6,921 nucleotides of DNA from JACOXB01 sp036517755 (GCA_036517755.1 DATDUH010000016.1:1-6921); one strand, 5' to 3'; positions 1 to 5,968 are shown, counted from the first letter of the stretch. A program made the numbers and translations. Notes: a model not told the origin generated them from the sequence alone.

Positions 1-234
1 GAGGCCGAGTATTGGAATTTAGTGTCGGCCGGAGGCGGCGAGCTGCAAACATTAATCGACGCGCCCGAGAACGAGTTGGTCCAAATTACCACCGAGACTG
101 TAGTCGAAGCCATCAGGCGCCTAAGGCAGGGACGGGTGAAGATAGAACCCGGTTACGACGGCGAGTACGGCAAGATTAGTATCTTCGGCGACGGCGAACG
201 AGAAGGATTAAAACCCCAAGTCAGCCTCTTTTAA
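1..234 (+). CDS. Endonuclease Q-like PHP-family protein, C-terminal end (5' truncated by window edge)
   Basis: The reading frame is open from base 1 with no need for an internal start, so this is the last 77 residues of a larger protein. The first in-frame start codon visible (GTG at 22) sits inside the conserved part and is probably not the true start. The end carries the pattern RVKIEPGYDGEYGKISIF, which I recognise as the conserved C-terminal block of the TIGR00375/EndoQ family. Members of that family cut DNA on the 5' side of deaminated bases (uracil, hypoxanthine) using a PHP-type metal site; the catalytic part would lie upstream, outside the window. The gene is convergent with the copper ATPase and shares an inverted-repeat spacer with it. 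The assignment rests on a short stretch only; another PHP-type protein with the same tail is the main alternative. Confidence 0.68.
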   Translation, partial: EAEYWNLVSAGGGELQTLIDAPENELVQITTETVVEAIRRLRQGRVKIEPGYDGEYGKISIFGDGEREGLKPQVSLF

Positions 235-261
235 TTTATCGAGTTACGAGCTCGATAAATT
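233..261. terminator. Hairpin between convergent genes, possible bidirectional terminator
   Basis: An 11-bp perfect inverted repeat (AATTTATCGAG at 233-243 and CTCGATAAATT at 251-261) encloses a 7-base loop. It starts inside the stop codon of the EndoQ-like gene and ends 3 bases before the ATPase stop. Its position between two converging genes suits a shared terminator. There is no long T-run directly after it on either strand and the stem is AT-rich, so the intrinsic terminator call is only moderate. Confidence 0.5.
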
Positions 262-264
262 TCC

Positions 265-2367
265 TTAAATAGTTTTTCTTCTTAAAAGCATAGCATTAAT
301 CGCCACAATCACGGTTGAAAGCGACATAAAAAGAGCGGCGAGGGCCGGCTGGAGAATAATGCCCTTGGTAGCCAAGACGCCGGCCGCAAGCGGCAAGGCT
401 ACCACGTTATAGCCCGTTGCCCAAAAAAGGTTTTGGATCATTTTGCGGTAAGTTTCGCGAGAAAGTCTAACAATTTTCGGGATATCTCGGGGATCGTTTC
501 TCACTAAAATAATTCCGGCTGACTCGATGGCGACGTTAGTACCGGCGCCGATCGCAATACCAAGATCAGCTTGGGTGAGGGCCGGCGCATCGTTAATGCC
601 ATCGCCGACCATAGCCACCCTATAACCCCTTTCTTGAAGCAATTTTACTTTTTTTGACTTCTCCTCGGGTAGGACTTTGGCAAAGTACTCGTCAATTCCC
701 AAATCTTCGGCTACCCAACGAGCGACATTCTCTGAATCGCCGGTAACCATCGCCACTTTTATTCCCGCTTCTTTCAATAGCCTTACCGCCTCACGGGATT
801 CGTCGCGAATCAGATCCGCTAAGGCTAAAGCGCCGAGCGCTTTTTCGCCCTTCGCCGCATAAATAATTGTTTTGCCCTTTTTATTTTCAGTTTCGACTTC
901 ACGTTCAATCTCTGGAGGTAATTTTAAGTTAAGCTCATCTTTGATTGCCTGACCGCCAACTGATATTTCATTATCTTTAATTCTTCCCCTAACGCCTTTG
1001 CCGGGAAGTCGGATAAAATCCTCGATCTCTAGAAGTTCAATTTTTTCTTCCTCGGCTTTTTTGACGATTGCCTTGGAGACAAAGTGTTCTGAGTGAGCAT
1101 CAACCGAGGCAGCATATTGGAGAACCTCATTTTTATCCTTTGCCTCAATCGGCCAGATATCAGTCACGCCGTATTCGCCCTTGGTCAAAGTGCCGGTTTT
1201 ATCAAATAAGACCACGTCAATCTTTCTCGCCAGCTCTAGGGCCAGCCGTTGCCGCACTAAAAAACCGTTCCTGGCCGCGAGCGTGGTTGAGATTGAAGCG
1301 ACCAGCGGGACGGCCAATCCCAGGGCATGAGGGCAGGCGATTACTAAAACCGCCACCATTCGTTCAACCGCGATATCAAAAGCACCAACCAAAAGCCAGG
1401 TGATAAAAGTGATAGTGCCGGAAACCAAAGCTATCACGGTCAAATAAAAAGCCGCTCTATCTGAAAGAATTTGGAGTTTTGATTTCGAGGACTGGGCTTC
1501 CTCGACCAGGCGCATCACTCCAGCTAAAAAAGTGAGCTCACCCACTTTGGCCACTCTTATTTTGAGCGAACCATCGCCGTTCGTTGTTCCGGCAATCACT
1601 TCACTACCTTCATATTTCGGAACTGGGGCGGATTCGCCGGTCATCATCGATTCATTGGCTTCTGATTTTCCTTCAATCACTAAGCCATCAGCCGGAATCC
1701 GGCCGCCTGGCCGAACAAAAACTAGGTCGCCTTCTTTCAGCTCGGAAATCGGAATCTCTTTTGTCGTAGTCCCATCGATCACTTCGGCTCTATCTGGTAT
1801 AAGTTTCGAGAGTTCTTTCAGGGCACCTTGGGTGCTGGCCACAGCTCGCATCTCAAGCCAGTGGCCTAAAAGCATAATGGTGATTAGGGTGGTTAATTCC
1901 CAGAAAAGGGTATGCTCCGGCGCGAAAAAAGCGGCATAAACGCTGTAGAAATAAGCGGCCGAGATGGCGACGGCGATTAAGGTCATCATTCCCGGCTGCC
2001 GTCCTTTAATTTCCCGGAAGGCGCTCCTTAAGAAAATCCAGCCGCCGTAGAAAAAGACGATTGAGCCGAGTAGTAGGGGAATATAATTTGATCCGGGAAA
2101 CGCCGGCGCCTGCCAGTTAAAGGTAGTTTGGAAAATACGAGAGTAGAGGACAACCGGAATCGCGAGTATTAGACTCACCCAGAATTTCCGAAGAAACATT
2201 TCGGTGCTATGCCCAGCATGTTTACCCGCCATAGCTTCAGCGGAGGCGGGCTTGCCCTTAACTTTTATGAGGTTCATCCCGCACTCCGGACAAATTCCCG
2301 GTTTATCCAGAATTATCTCCGGATGCATCGGACAAGTATAGAAATCCTTTTGATGATTTCGATCCAT
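265..2367 (-). CDS. copB: CopB-type copper-translocating P-type ATPase with N-terminal heavy-metal-binding domain
   Basis: This integral membrane pump should export copper (or silver) using ATP. With the ATG at 2367 it has 700 residues, normal for P1B ATPases. Residues about 10-34 form a heavy-metal-binding domain (YTCPMHPE, then GICPECGMNL). TGES of the actuator domain is at 243-246, the transmembrane metal motif CPH at 345-347, the phosphorylated DKTGT at 389-393, TGD at 542-544 and GDGIND at 588-593. CPH rather than CPC, and the last helices (GYNVVALPLA, MSLSTVIVAINA), point to the CopB subgroup. The nucleotide-binding HP motif is changed: SEHF at 426-429 instead of SEHP. I chose the ATG at 2367 because it follows the upstream stop by 4 bases. 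An in-frame TTG at 2415 would add 16 residues overlapping that gene; an AAGGAGG at 2391-2397 does not fit either start. It is last in a tightly spaced operon with thiol-redox genes. Residues about 39-49 are encoded by a dispersed palindromic repeat. Confidence 0.93.
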   Translation of the reverse strand: MDRNHQKDFYTCPMHPEIILDKPGICPECGMNLIKVKGKPASAEAMAGKHAGHSTEMFLRKFWVSLILAIPVVLYSRIFQTTFNWQAPAFPGSNYIPLLLGSIVFFYGGWIFLRSAFREIKGRQPGMMTLIAVAISAAYFYSVYAAFFAPEHTLFWELTTLITIMLLGHWLEMRAVASTQGALKELSKLIPDRAEVIDGTTTKEIPISELKEGDLVFVRPGGRIPADGLVIEGKSEANESMMTGESAPVPKYEGSEVIAGTTNGDGSLKIRVAKVGELTFLAGVMRLVEEAQSSKSKLQILSDRAAFYLTVIALVSGTITFITWLLVGAFDIAVERMVAVLVIACPHALGLAVPLVASISTTLAARNGFLVRQRLALELARKIDVVLFDKTGTLTKGEYGVTDIWPIEAKDKNEVLQYAASVDAHSEHFVSKAIVKKAEEEKIELLEIEDFIRLPGKGVRGRIKDNEISVGGQAIKDELNLKLPPEIEREVETENKKGKTIIYAAKGEKALGALALADLIRDESREAVRLLKEAGIKVAMVTGDSENVARWVAEDLGIDEYFAKVLPEEKSKKVKLLQERGYRVAMVGDGINDAPALTQADLGIAIGAGTNVAIESAGIILVRNDPRDIPKIVRLSRETYRKMIQNLFWATGYNVVALPLAAGVLATKGIILQPALAALFMSLSTVIVAINAMLLRRKTI
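2225..2250. repeat. Short palindromic dispersed repeat inside the ATPase gene (copy 1)
   Basis: The arms CCCGCC (2225-2230) and GGCGGG (2245-2250) pair across a 14-base loop. The plus-strand core TTCAGCGGAGGCG recurs exactly at 6678-6690 in the other copy. Here the repeat is read in frame and encodes the segment KPASAEAMAGK in the linker between the metal-binding domain and the first membrane helix of the ATPase. I recall similar ASAEAMAG insertions in Parcubacteria proteins, but that is memory and not a search result. Confidence 0.6.
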
Positions 2368-2371
2368 GGGG

Positions 2372-3271
2372 TTAAACGCCGCAGCTTCCGCCTCCTTGAA
2401 TCTGAGCCGGTTCAACTTCGGCTAAAACCCTACTGAAGCCCGAGGCGCTTGAGAACTCGGCCCCCAGGATTCCTTTGGGATCGGCATCTTCCCAATCAAC
2501 CCCTTTTATTTCAAGGTATTTGGCGATGGTGAGATAGGTGTCTGGGAACCAGTAGGCATTAACCTGGAGGGCGACGCGATACATTTCCGCTTCGCTTACG
2601 TCCTGGGAGGCCATAAGCTCCAAGAGCCCGAGCATGGCCATGCCGTGATTACAGTCCGGGAAATAAACCGGATTATCGCAGCAGGGTCGATAAATGTTTT
2701 GGCTGACCCTTAAAACCAAGTCTTTTTGTTCCGGGGTCAAGTTAATCAGTGAGTAGCGGCTGTAATGATCCATCACATTCCCTCGAGCTATAGTCCAGCC
2801 GCCGGTTGAGGCAAAAACTTCAGCCCCGCCGTAATTAGGATCCATCATTGGCCCTTGTTCGAGGATCGGATTTTTATTAGCTAAGCCCAAAGCCCAAAAA
2901 AGATTAAGCAGATAATTCGCATTTTGAGGCGTCATTTTGAGATTGCCGCTTGACGCTCCGTAAAGCAGCTGTTTTTCTTCTTCATTCAATCCGCCTCTCC
3001 CGGCATAAAGCGCTTCGAACCGGTCTTTATCAATCACTCCAGTTTCAACCATCTGTTTTCCTAGATCACCCCATCTAACAGGCAGGGTTACACCGTCCCT
3101 TGGCAGAACCTTGGCCTGGAGCTCAGTTAGATCTGACTCGGCCTGTCTCGTCGAGGGCTTGCCGTCGTAGACTGTGGCATAGATGATTGCCCCGCCGAGG
3201 ATGAGGACGGAAAAAATCATACTAAAAGGCAAGAAATAATTTTTCTTTTCTAATTCAGTTTTATCTTCCAT
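2372..3271 (-). CDS. Membrane-anchored protein with CC...C-H motif and GGGSCGV tail, function unknown
   Basis: I do not recognise a named family. The 299-residue product has a charged N-terminus, one membrane segment at about 13-35, and then a long soluble domain probably facing outside, since there is no second helix. The conspicuous motif is YRPCCDNP...FPDCNHGMAML: C197, C198, C207 and H209, a plausible metal or redox site. A final cysteine, C297, sits in a flexible glycine tail, GGGSCGV. Two aromatic/Asn-rich segments (about 118-134 and 236-255) look helical. The gene starts 24 bases after the thioredoxin-like gene and ends 4 bases before the ATPase ATG, so it is very probably co-transcribed and translationally coupled to the pump. 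A role as an extracytoplasmic copper or thiol partner is inference from cysteines and context. No clear Shine-Dalgarno precedes the ATG at 3271. Confidence 0.8.
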   Translation of the reverse strand: MEDKTELEKKNYFLPFSMIFSVLILGGAIIYATVYDGKPSTRQAESDLTELQAKVLPRDGVTLPVRWGDLGKQMVETGVIDKDRFEALYAGRGGLNEEEKQLLYGASSGNLKMTPQNANYLLNLFWALGLANKNPILEQGPMMDPNYGGAEVFASTGGWTIARGNVMDHYSRYSLINLTPEQKDLVLRVSQNIYRPCCDNPVYFPDCNHGMAMLGLLELMASQDVSEAEMYRVALQVNAYWFPDTYLTIAKYLEIKGVDWEDADPKGILGAEFSSASGFSRVLAEVEPAQIQGGGSCGV

Positions 3272-3295
3272 TTCTTTATTAGATTAATTTTCGAC

Positions 3296-3667
3296 TTATT
3301 TTATTTTACAGCCGCTCGCCTCGGCGAGTTTATTAATCCCTTGTTCACCGACCAGTTTCCGGCCGTCTGGGAAGGTCCAGGTAGGATAACCTTGAATCCC
3401 GGTCTCGAGACACAGTTGGGGATTATCCGGGCATTCGACATATTTTACCAGCCTGAACGATTCGCCGAAAACGGCCTTCTCATTTTGACAATGGGGGCAC
3501 CATTCGGCGCCATACATTACGGCTCCCTTCGCCGTTAGACACTGGGCAAAAGCATCGAGTTCTCCCGCGTTCTTTTTACTACCCCAGGCTCCGGCAAAAA
3601 GGACCAAAAGAACCAGTCCCAGCACTCCGATTGCAATCGGCAAAATAATTTTTAATTTCAGCAACAT
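3296..3667 (-). CDS. Membrane-anchored thioredoxin-like protein (VKOR-associated type, WCPHC active site)
   Basis: This 123-residue protein has one N-terminal membrane helix (about 6-27) and a small thioredoxin-fold domain outside. The active site is WCPHC (C57, C60), and the cis-proline region is GYPTW (P95). Further cysteines are C43, C79, C86 and C120; the spacing of FAQC, YVEC, LC and SGC matches the thioredoxin-like domain found fused to the C-terminus of bacterial VKOR proteins, but no VKOR part is present here. It should be a thiol-disulfide oxidoreductase acting on envelope proteins; CPHC is the DsbA-like dipeptide, so it could oxidise as well as reduce. With a CcdA-like gene two genes upstream, reduction through CcdA is plausible. 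The start codon lies inside the end of the previous gene (10-base overlap), which indicates coupled translation. Confidence 0.88.
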   Translation of the reverse strand: MLLKLKIILPIAIGVLGLVLLVLFAGAWGSKKNAGELDAFAQCLTAKGAVMYGAEWCPHCQNEKAVFGESFRLVKYVECPDNPQLCLETGIQGYPTWTFPDGRKLVGEQGINKLAEASGCKIK

Positions 3668-4140
3668 TCTTCCATTTTTTCTTCGAGTTCCCCGACTTTA
3701 GCTCGGGCAGTTTCTTTTTCTCCGGCAGGGAGTTCCGTTTGTGTTTGACCCGAACCCTTAATAAATAAAAAGTAACCAAGAACCAGAAGGAGAAAAGTTT
3801 CAGCAATGAGGCTGGGCCAGCCAAGATTATTAATGAAGAAATAAACCAAGATGAAGCCCGAGGCAATAATCAAGCTTTTACTGAGGAGACTGGCGGCCCA
3901 GGGGAATTTTTTCTCCGCCTGATAAGCAATGCCGACTGCCGTTCCACCCATCATGATTATAATGGGCGACAAGTAACTTGTCGGCGCAAGAATTCCCAAG
4001 AGCACCCCGGCCGTAAGTCCGATCCAGGTGAGACTCGTGCCGGCGCAAATCGGGCAGACTTTAATTTTAAGGATTTCGTTTCCAAGTCGAAAGACGGCAG
4101 TGGTGATGAGGACGGCAATGGCACTAATAATGATTGGCAT
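3658..4140 (-). CDS. Multi-pass membrane protein with CPICAG motif and C-terminal Cys-Cys, function unknown
   Basis: This 160-residue protein has about four to five hydrophobic segments (roughly 1-18, 36-58, 59-74, 86-104, 110-127). Just after the first helix comes KVCPICAG, with a CxxC pair (C29, C32) at a membrane edge, and the last two residues are C159 and C160 behind a charged tail (residues about 128-158). I recall similar CPICAG proteins in CPR genomes as uncharacterised; no named function is claimed. The two cysteine pairs suggest thiol exchange or metal binding. It lies between the CcdA-like gene (27-base gap) and the thioredoxin-like gene (10-base overlap), so a role in the same electron relay is a reasonable inference. 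The ATG at 4140 is the first residue of the open frame's hydrophobic start and fits the family-like N-terminus. Confidence 0.8.
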   Translation of the reverse strand: MPIIISAIAVLITTAVFRLGNEILKIKVCPICAGTSLTWIGLTAGVLLGILAPTSYLSPIIIMMGGTAVGIAYQAEKKFPWAASLLSKSLIIASGFILVYFFINNLGWPSLIAETFLLLVLGYFLFIKGSGQTQTELPAGEKETARAKVGELEEKMEECC

Positions 4141-4146
4141 ATTTCT

Positions 4147-4152
4147 ATTTTA
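4147..4152 (-). promoter_or_regulatory. Possible -10 box just ahead of the CPICAG gene
   Basis: TAAAAT on the minus strand lies 6 bases upstream of the ATG at 4140, the spacing expected for a leaderless transcript. A second TAAAAT is 9 bases further up (4156-4161), the two being part of a 9-base tandem repeat. No convincing -35 is visible because that region is inside the CcdA-like gene, so this may be only AT-rich spacer. Confidence 0.22.
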
Positions 4153-4167
4153 CTAATTTTACTCTGA

Positions 4168-4959
4168 CTAGAGGAAGAAAATAGCGATTCCTAAGAGCAC
4201 CATCACGATGCCGGTGCCGAGTCGCATCGTCTTTCTCTCTTTCTTTTGCCAATTTTGAGCCTTGGCTAAGAGTTTTTTGTCGCTCGCGAGGATTAGAATA
4301 ACAAGGAGCGGTGTGATGAAGATCAGATTGTAGAGGAGAAGATAGCCAAAGCCGACAAGGTAAGTGGCCTTATCGTGAAGTAATCCCAAAACCATCAAGT
4401 ATGGCCCGCCGGTGCAGGGGAATTCGCAGAGCCCGACGAGGCCGCCAAGGATAAAGGCCGTGGGCGATGATCCCTTCTCCATCAGTACTGCCATTCGGTG
4501 ATGAGCGCTGTGGGGGATCCGCAGCTTAATCGGAAAAGCAGGAAAGAGTTCGTTTATGACATTAATCGCGCCAAAGGCGATTAAGAGGGAGGCACCGACT
4601 TTAGCCATAAAATGAGGAGTGTTGAAGAGGTGGAGCGTGCCCAAAATCCCGAGGCCAATTGCCATATAAACGAGAAAGATTCCCAGGATGTAGAGTCCGC
4701 CGACCTTGAGAATTTTAGTCCTCAAGTTTCCGATGCTGAAGAGAAAAGCGATTGTCAGAAGGAGGATGGAAAAAGCGCAGGGATTAATGCTGTCGATCAA
4801 GGCCGAAACGCTGACAAGCGGTAGGAGCCATCGGCCGCCATTACTCAGTTGCCAGAGAAGAGCGGTGCCCGCACCCGCATAACGGAAGAAAAGGAAAATC
4901 CCCAAGATGGAAGCGATCGCGAGAAGAAGGATGACAATCTTAATTTTTGAGGACTTCAT
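4168..4959 (-). CDS. CcdA/DsbD-type transmembrane thiol-electron transporter
   Basis: This 263-residue polytopic membrane protein belongs to the CcdA (DsbD transmembrane domain) family, which moves reducing equivalents from cytoplasmic thioredoxin to thiol proteins outside. The diagnostic halves are both present: DSINPCAFS with C61, and GLCEFPCTGGPY with C182 as the partner cysteine; C178 is an extra cysteine four residues before it. About seven hydrophobic segments can be seen, one N-terminal (8-26) more than the usual six. A basic cytoplasmic-type loop (about 228-246) precedes the last helix. The ATG at 4959 starts 2 bases after the DUF1573 stop, so the two are coupled. The obvious electron acceptor is the WCPHC protein two genes downstream. 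A typical alternative role for CcdA, cytochrome c maturation, has no support here: no CXXCH protein or cytochrome assembly gene lies in the window. Confidence 0.9.
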   Translation of the reverse strand: MKSSKIKIVILLLAIASILGIFLFFRYAGAGTALLWQLSNGGRWLLPLVSVSALIDSINPCAFSILLLTIAFLFSIGNLRTKILKVGGLYILGIFLVYMAIGLGILGTLHLFNTPHFMAKVGASLLIAFGAINVINELFPAFPIKLRIPHSAHHRMAVLMEKGSSPTAFILGGLVGLCEFPCTGGPYLMVLGLLHDKATYLVGFGYLLLYNLIFITPLLVILILASDKKLLAKAQNWQKKERKTMRLGTGIVMVLLGIAIFFL

Positions 4960-4961
4960 TT

Positions 4962-5465
4962 TTAGGGCTGGACAAAGACAGTGAATTGGAGTTCAGTCAC
5001 CCCATTATCGGTTTCGAGGTAAATGGCTCGATCATTGCGGCCGATACCGGCTGGTCCATGAGCTGTGGGGTCAAACATTGCCTCGATGGCTATTTCTTCC
5101 CCGGGAGCGATCTCCTCATTGATTTCCGGAACCGGCGCATGACCCGGCATGCCAAATGGTCCTCGTTTTGTTTCGCCTCGGATAAGATGGGCGGTGGTAC
5201 ACATACAAGAAGTGTAGACCTTTCTGATTGTGACCGGGGTCGAGCTCTCGTTTACTACCTTAAATTCGTGTGCGACATTCCCGGCCGCCATTGAAATCGT
5301 GCCGAAGTTATAGCTCGACTCCGATGCTTTAAGTGGACTCGTTTGAGTCACAGGGCCGGCACTAGTTACCTCGTTGCCCTCGTTACTCCCGGTCTTTGCG
5401 AGCCAGTAAAGACCGCCAAGGGTTAAGACCACAACCCCGATGCCAATTAAAGTTTTTTGTTTCAT
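4962..5465 (-). CDS. DUF1573-family exported protein with CMC motif
   Basis: This 167-residue protein has an N-terminal signal anchor (about 6-23; no lipobox cysteine), a low-complexity Ser/Thr linker (about 25-48) and then a single DUF1573 beta-sandwich domain. Recognisable family marks are the YNFGTI start, the KVVNESSTPVTI strand and TSCMCTTA (C87, C89). The family usually has a CGC triplet there; CMC is a variant. After it comes a segment with Met and His (GPFGMPGH, DPTAHGPAG) that could help bind a soft metal, though this is inference. Function of DUF1573 is not settled. It is the first gene of the tight block, 2 bases before the CcdA-like gene, and its leader contains two hairpins. Its first five residues (MKQKT) are the same as those of the 64-residue membrane protein upstream. 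No Shine-Dalgarno is visible. Confidence 0.88.
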   Translation of the reverse strand: MKQKTLIGIGVVVLTLGGLYWLAKTGSNEGNEVTSAGPVTQTSPLKASESSYNFGTISMAAGNVAHEFKVVNESSTPVTIRKVYTSCMCTTAHLIRGETKRGPFGMPGHAPVPEINEEIAPGEEIAIEAMFDPTAHGPAGIGRNDRAIYLETDNGVTELQFTVFVQP

Positions 5466-5482
5466 TTTTGTTATTTACGTAG

Positions 5483-5505
5483 CAAAAATTCCCCAGAGGG
5501 GGAAT
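5483..5505 (-). terminator. Intrinsic terminator (or attenuator) ahead of the DUF1573 gene
   Basis: On the minus strand a 7-bp perfect stem (ATTCCCC / GGGGAAT, 5505-5499 with 5494-5488) closes a 4-base loop and runs into TTTTT. This is a standard Rho-independent terminator. It follows the 130-residue gene by about 56 bases and lies only 22 bases before the DUF1573 ATG. It therefore either ends the upstream unit or works as an attenuator in the DUF1573 leader, since there is little room for a separate promoter after it. Confidence 0.72.
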
Positions 5506-5507
5506 AG

Positions 5508-5559
5508 AGGCGCAGTCATAAATCTCCCTCGACCTTTGGGTAGATTTATATATGCGCCT
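5508..5559. repeat. 52-base composite inverted repeat in the DUF1573 leader
   Basis: The outer arms AGGCGCA (5508-5514) and TGCGCCT (5553-5559) pair perfectly over 7 bp. After a 3x3 internal loop, ATAAATCT (5518-5525) pairs with AGATTTAT (5542-5549) over 8 bp. After one bulged base, CCC (5526-5528) pairs with GGG (5538-5540) around a 9-base loop. It begins 2 bases past the stop of the 130-residue gene. It could be a structured RNA leader element, a miniature mobile repeat or an mRNA 3' stabiliser. Confidence 0.65.
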
Positions 5560-5561
5560 GA

Positions 5562-5954
5562 TTAAAAGGAGGGGCTGTTTTTATGAAGCGCTAACCAGCG
5601 AATAAGTTGTTTTTTAAATGGAGGAGCGGCAAAATTAAGATTTTTTGAATATCGCCAATAAATTGAGGCGTTTGTTTTCGGGTCGGTTAATTTAGGCAGG
5701 CCGAAGCTGAAGGCTAGAACAATAAAGAGAATAACGAGGCCGCTCGTGAAGATCGCAGTCGAGAAAAGTTTAAAAGCATCAAAATGAAAAGCTAAGTAAG
5801 AAAAAGGGTTGCCACTGGGGCAGGCGCCGCCATTAGCGAGTTCGGCGAGACATCCGTCGTGGCCGGCCATGGCGTCTGCTACCATCAAAAAAATACTGAA
5901 AACCGCCATTCCAGCGAAAGCCACCATCAATAAAATTGGGATAACCCCCTTCAT
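5562..5954 (-). CDS. Small two-helix membrane protein with Cys/His loop, function unknown
   Basis: This 130-residue protein has a hydrophobic N-terminal helix (about 5-28), an outside loop, a second helix (about 64-88) and a basic cytoplasmic-type tail. The loop holds GHDGC...GGACPSG (H32, C35, C45), followed by FHFDAFKLFS at the start of helix two. I recall the combination of a His/Cys loop and a following aromatic His segment in small CPR membrane proteins, but know of no assigned function. A disulfide between C35 and C45, or copper binding, is possible. The ATG at 5952-5954 is 14 bases after the stop of the 64-residue gene. A TATACT box lies 8 bases upstream of the start. The gene ends 2 bases before the long inverted repeat. 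Confidence 0.75.
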   Translation of the reverse strand: MKGVIPILLMVAFAGMAVFSIFLMVADAMAGHDGCLAELANGGACPSGNPFSYLAFHFDAFKLFSTAIFTSGLVILFIVLAFSFGLPKLTDPKTNASIYWRYSKNLNFAAPPFKKQLIRWLALHKNSPSF

Positions 5955-5962
5955 TGACTACA

Positions 5963-5968
5963 AGTATA
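5963..5968 (-). promoter_or_regulatory. Possible -10 box ahead of the 130-residue membrane protein gene
   Basis: TATACT on the minus strand sits 8 bases before the ATG at 5954, in a short palindrome AGTATACT (5963-5970). The only -35-like sequence, TTCGCT at 5986-5991, is poor. If used, the transcript would start within about 3 bases of the start codon. Confidence 0.3.

Noticed and set aside
1068..1939. Open frames on the plus strand within the ATPase gene (1068-1403, 1532-1939)
   Set aside because: They lie opposite conserved P-type ATPase motifs and their translations show no recognisable domain.
2391..2397. AAGGAGG on the minus strand as the ribosome binding site of the ATPase
   Set aside because: It is 23 bases from the ATG at 2367 and downstream of the TTG at 2415, so it fits neither start; it encodes part of the upstream protein's glycine tail.
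2384..2400. A third copy of the palindromic repeat (TTCAAGGAGGCGG on the minus strand resembles the core)
   Set aside because: The match needs an insertion and mismatches, has no complementary arms, and lies in conserved-looking coding sequence.
2368..2415. TTG start at 2415 adding 16 residues to the ATPase
   Set aside because: It overlaps the previous gene, the added residues read as the shifted frame of that gene's GGGSCGV end, and the metal-binding domain begins just after the ATG at 2367.
3296..3667. A full VKOR-thioredoxin fusion
   Set aside because: Only the thioredoxin-like domain and one anchor helix are present, and the upstream CPICAG protein does not show the VKOR arrangement clearly enough to be called VKOR.
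3579..3866. Minus-strand 95-residue frame overlapping the CPICAG and thioredoxin genes
   Set aside because: It overlaps two well-supported genes in another frame and has no coherent domain.
4146..4163. 9-base tandem repeat (AGTAAAATW twice) as a regulator operator
   Set aside because: Two short AT-rich units in a 27-base spacer are easily chance; noted only as part of the possible -10 region.
4947..5294. Plus-strand open frame across the DUF1573 gene
   Set aside because: It is antisense to the conserved DUF1573 domain and shows no family signature of its own.
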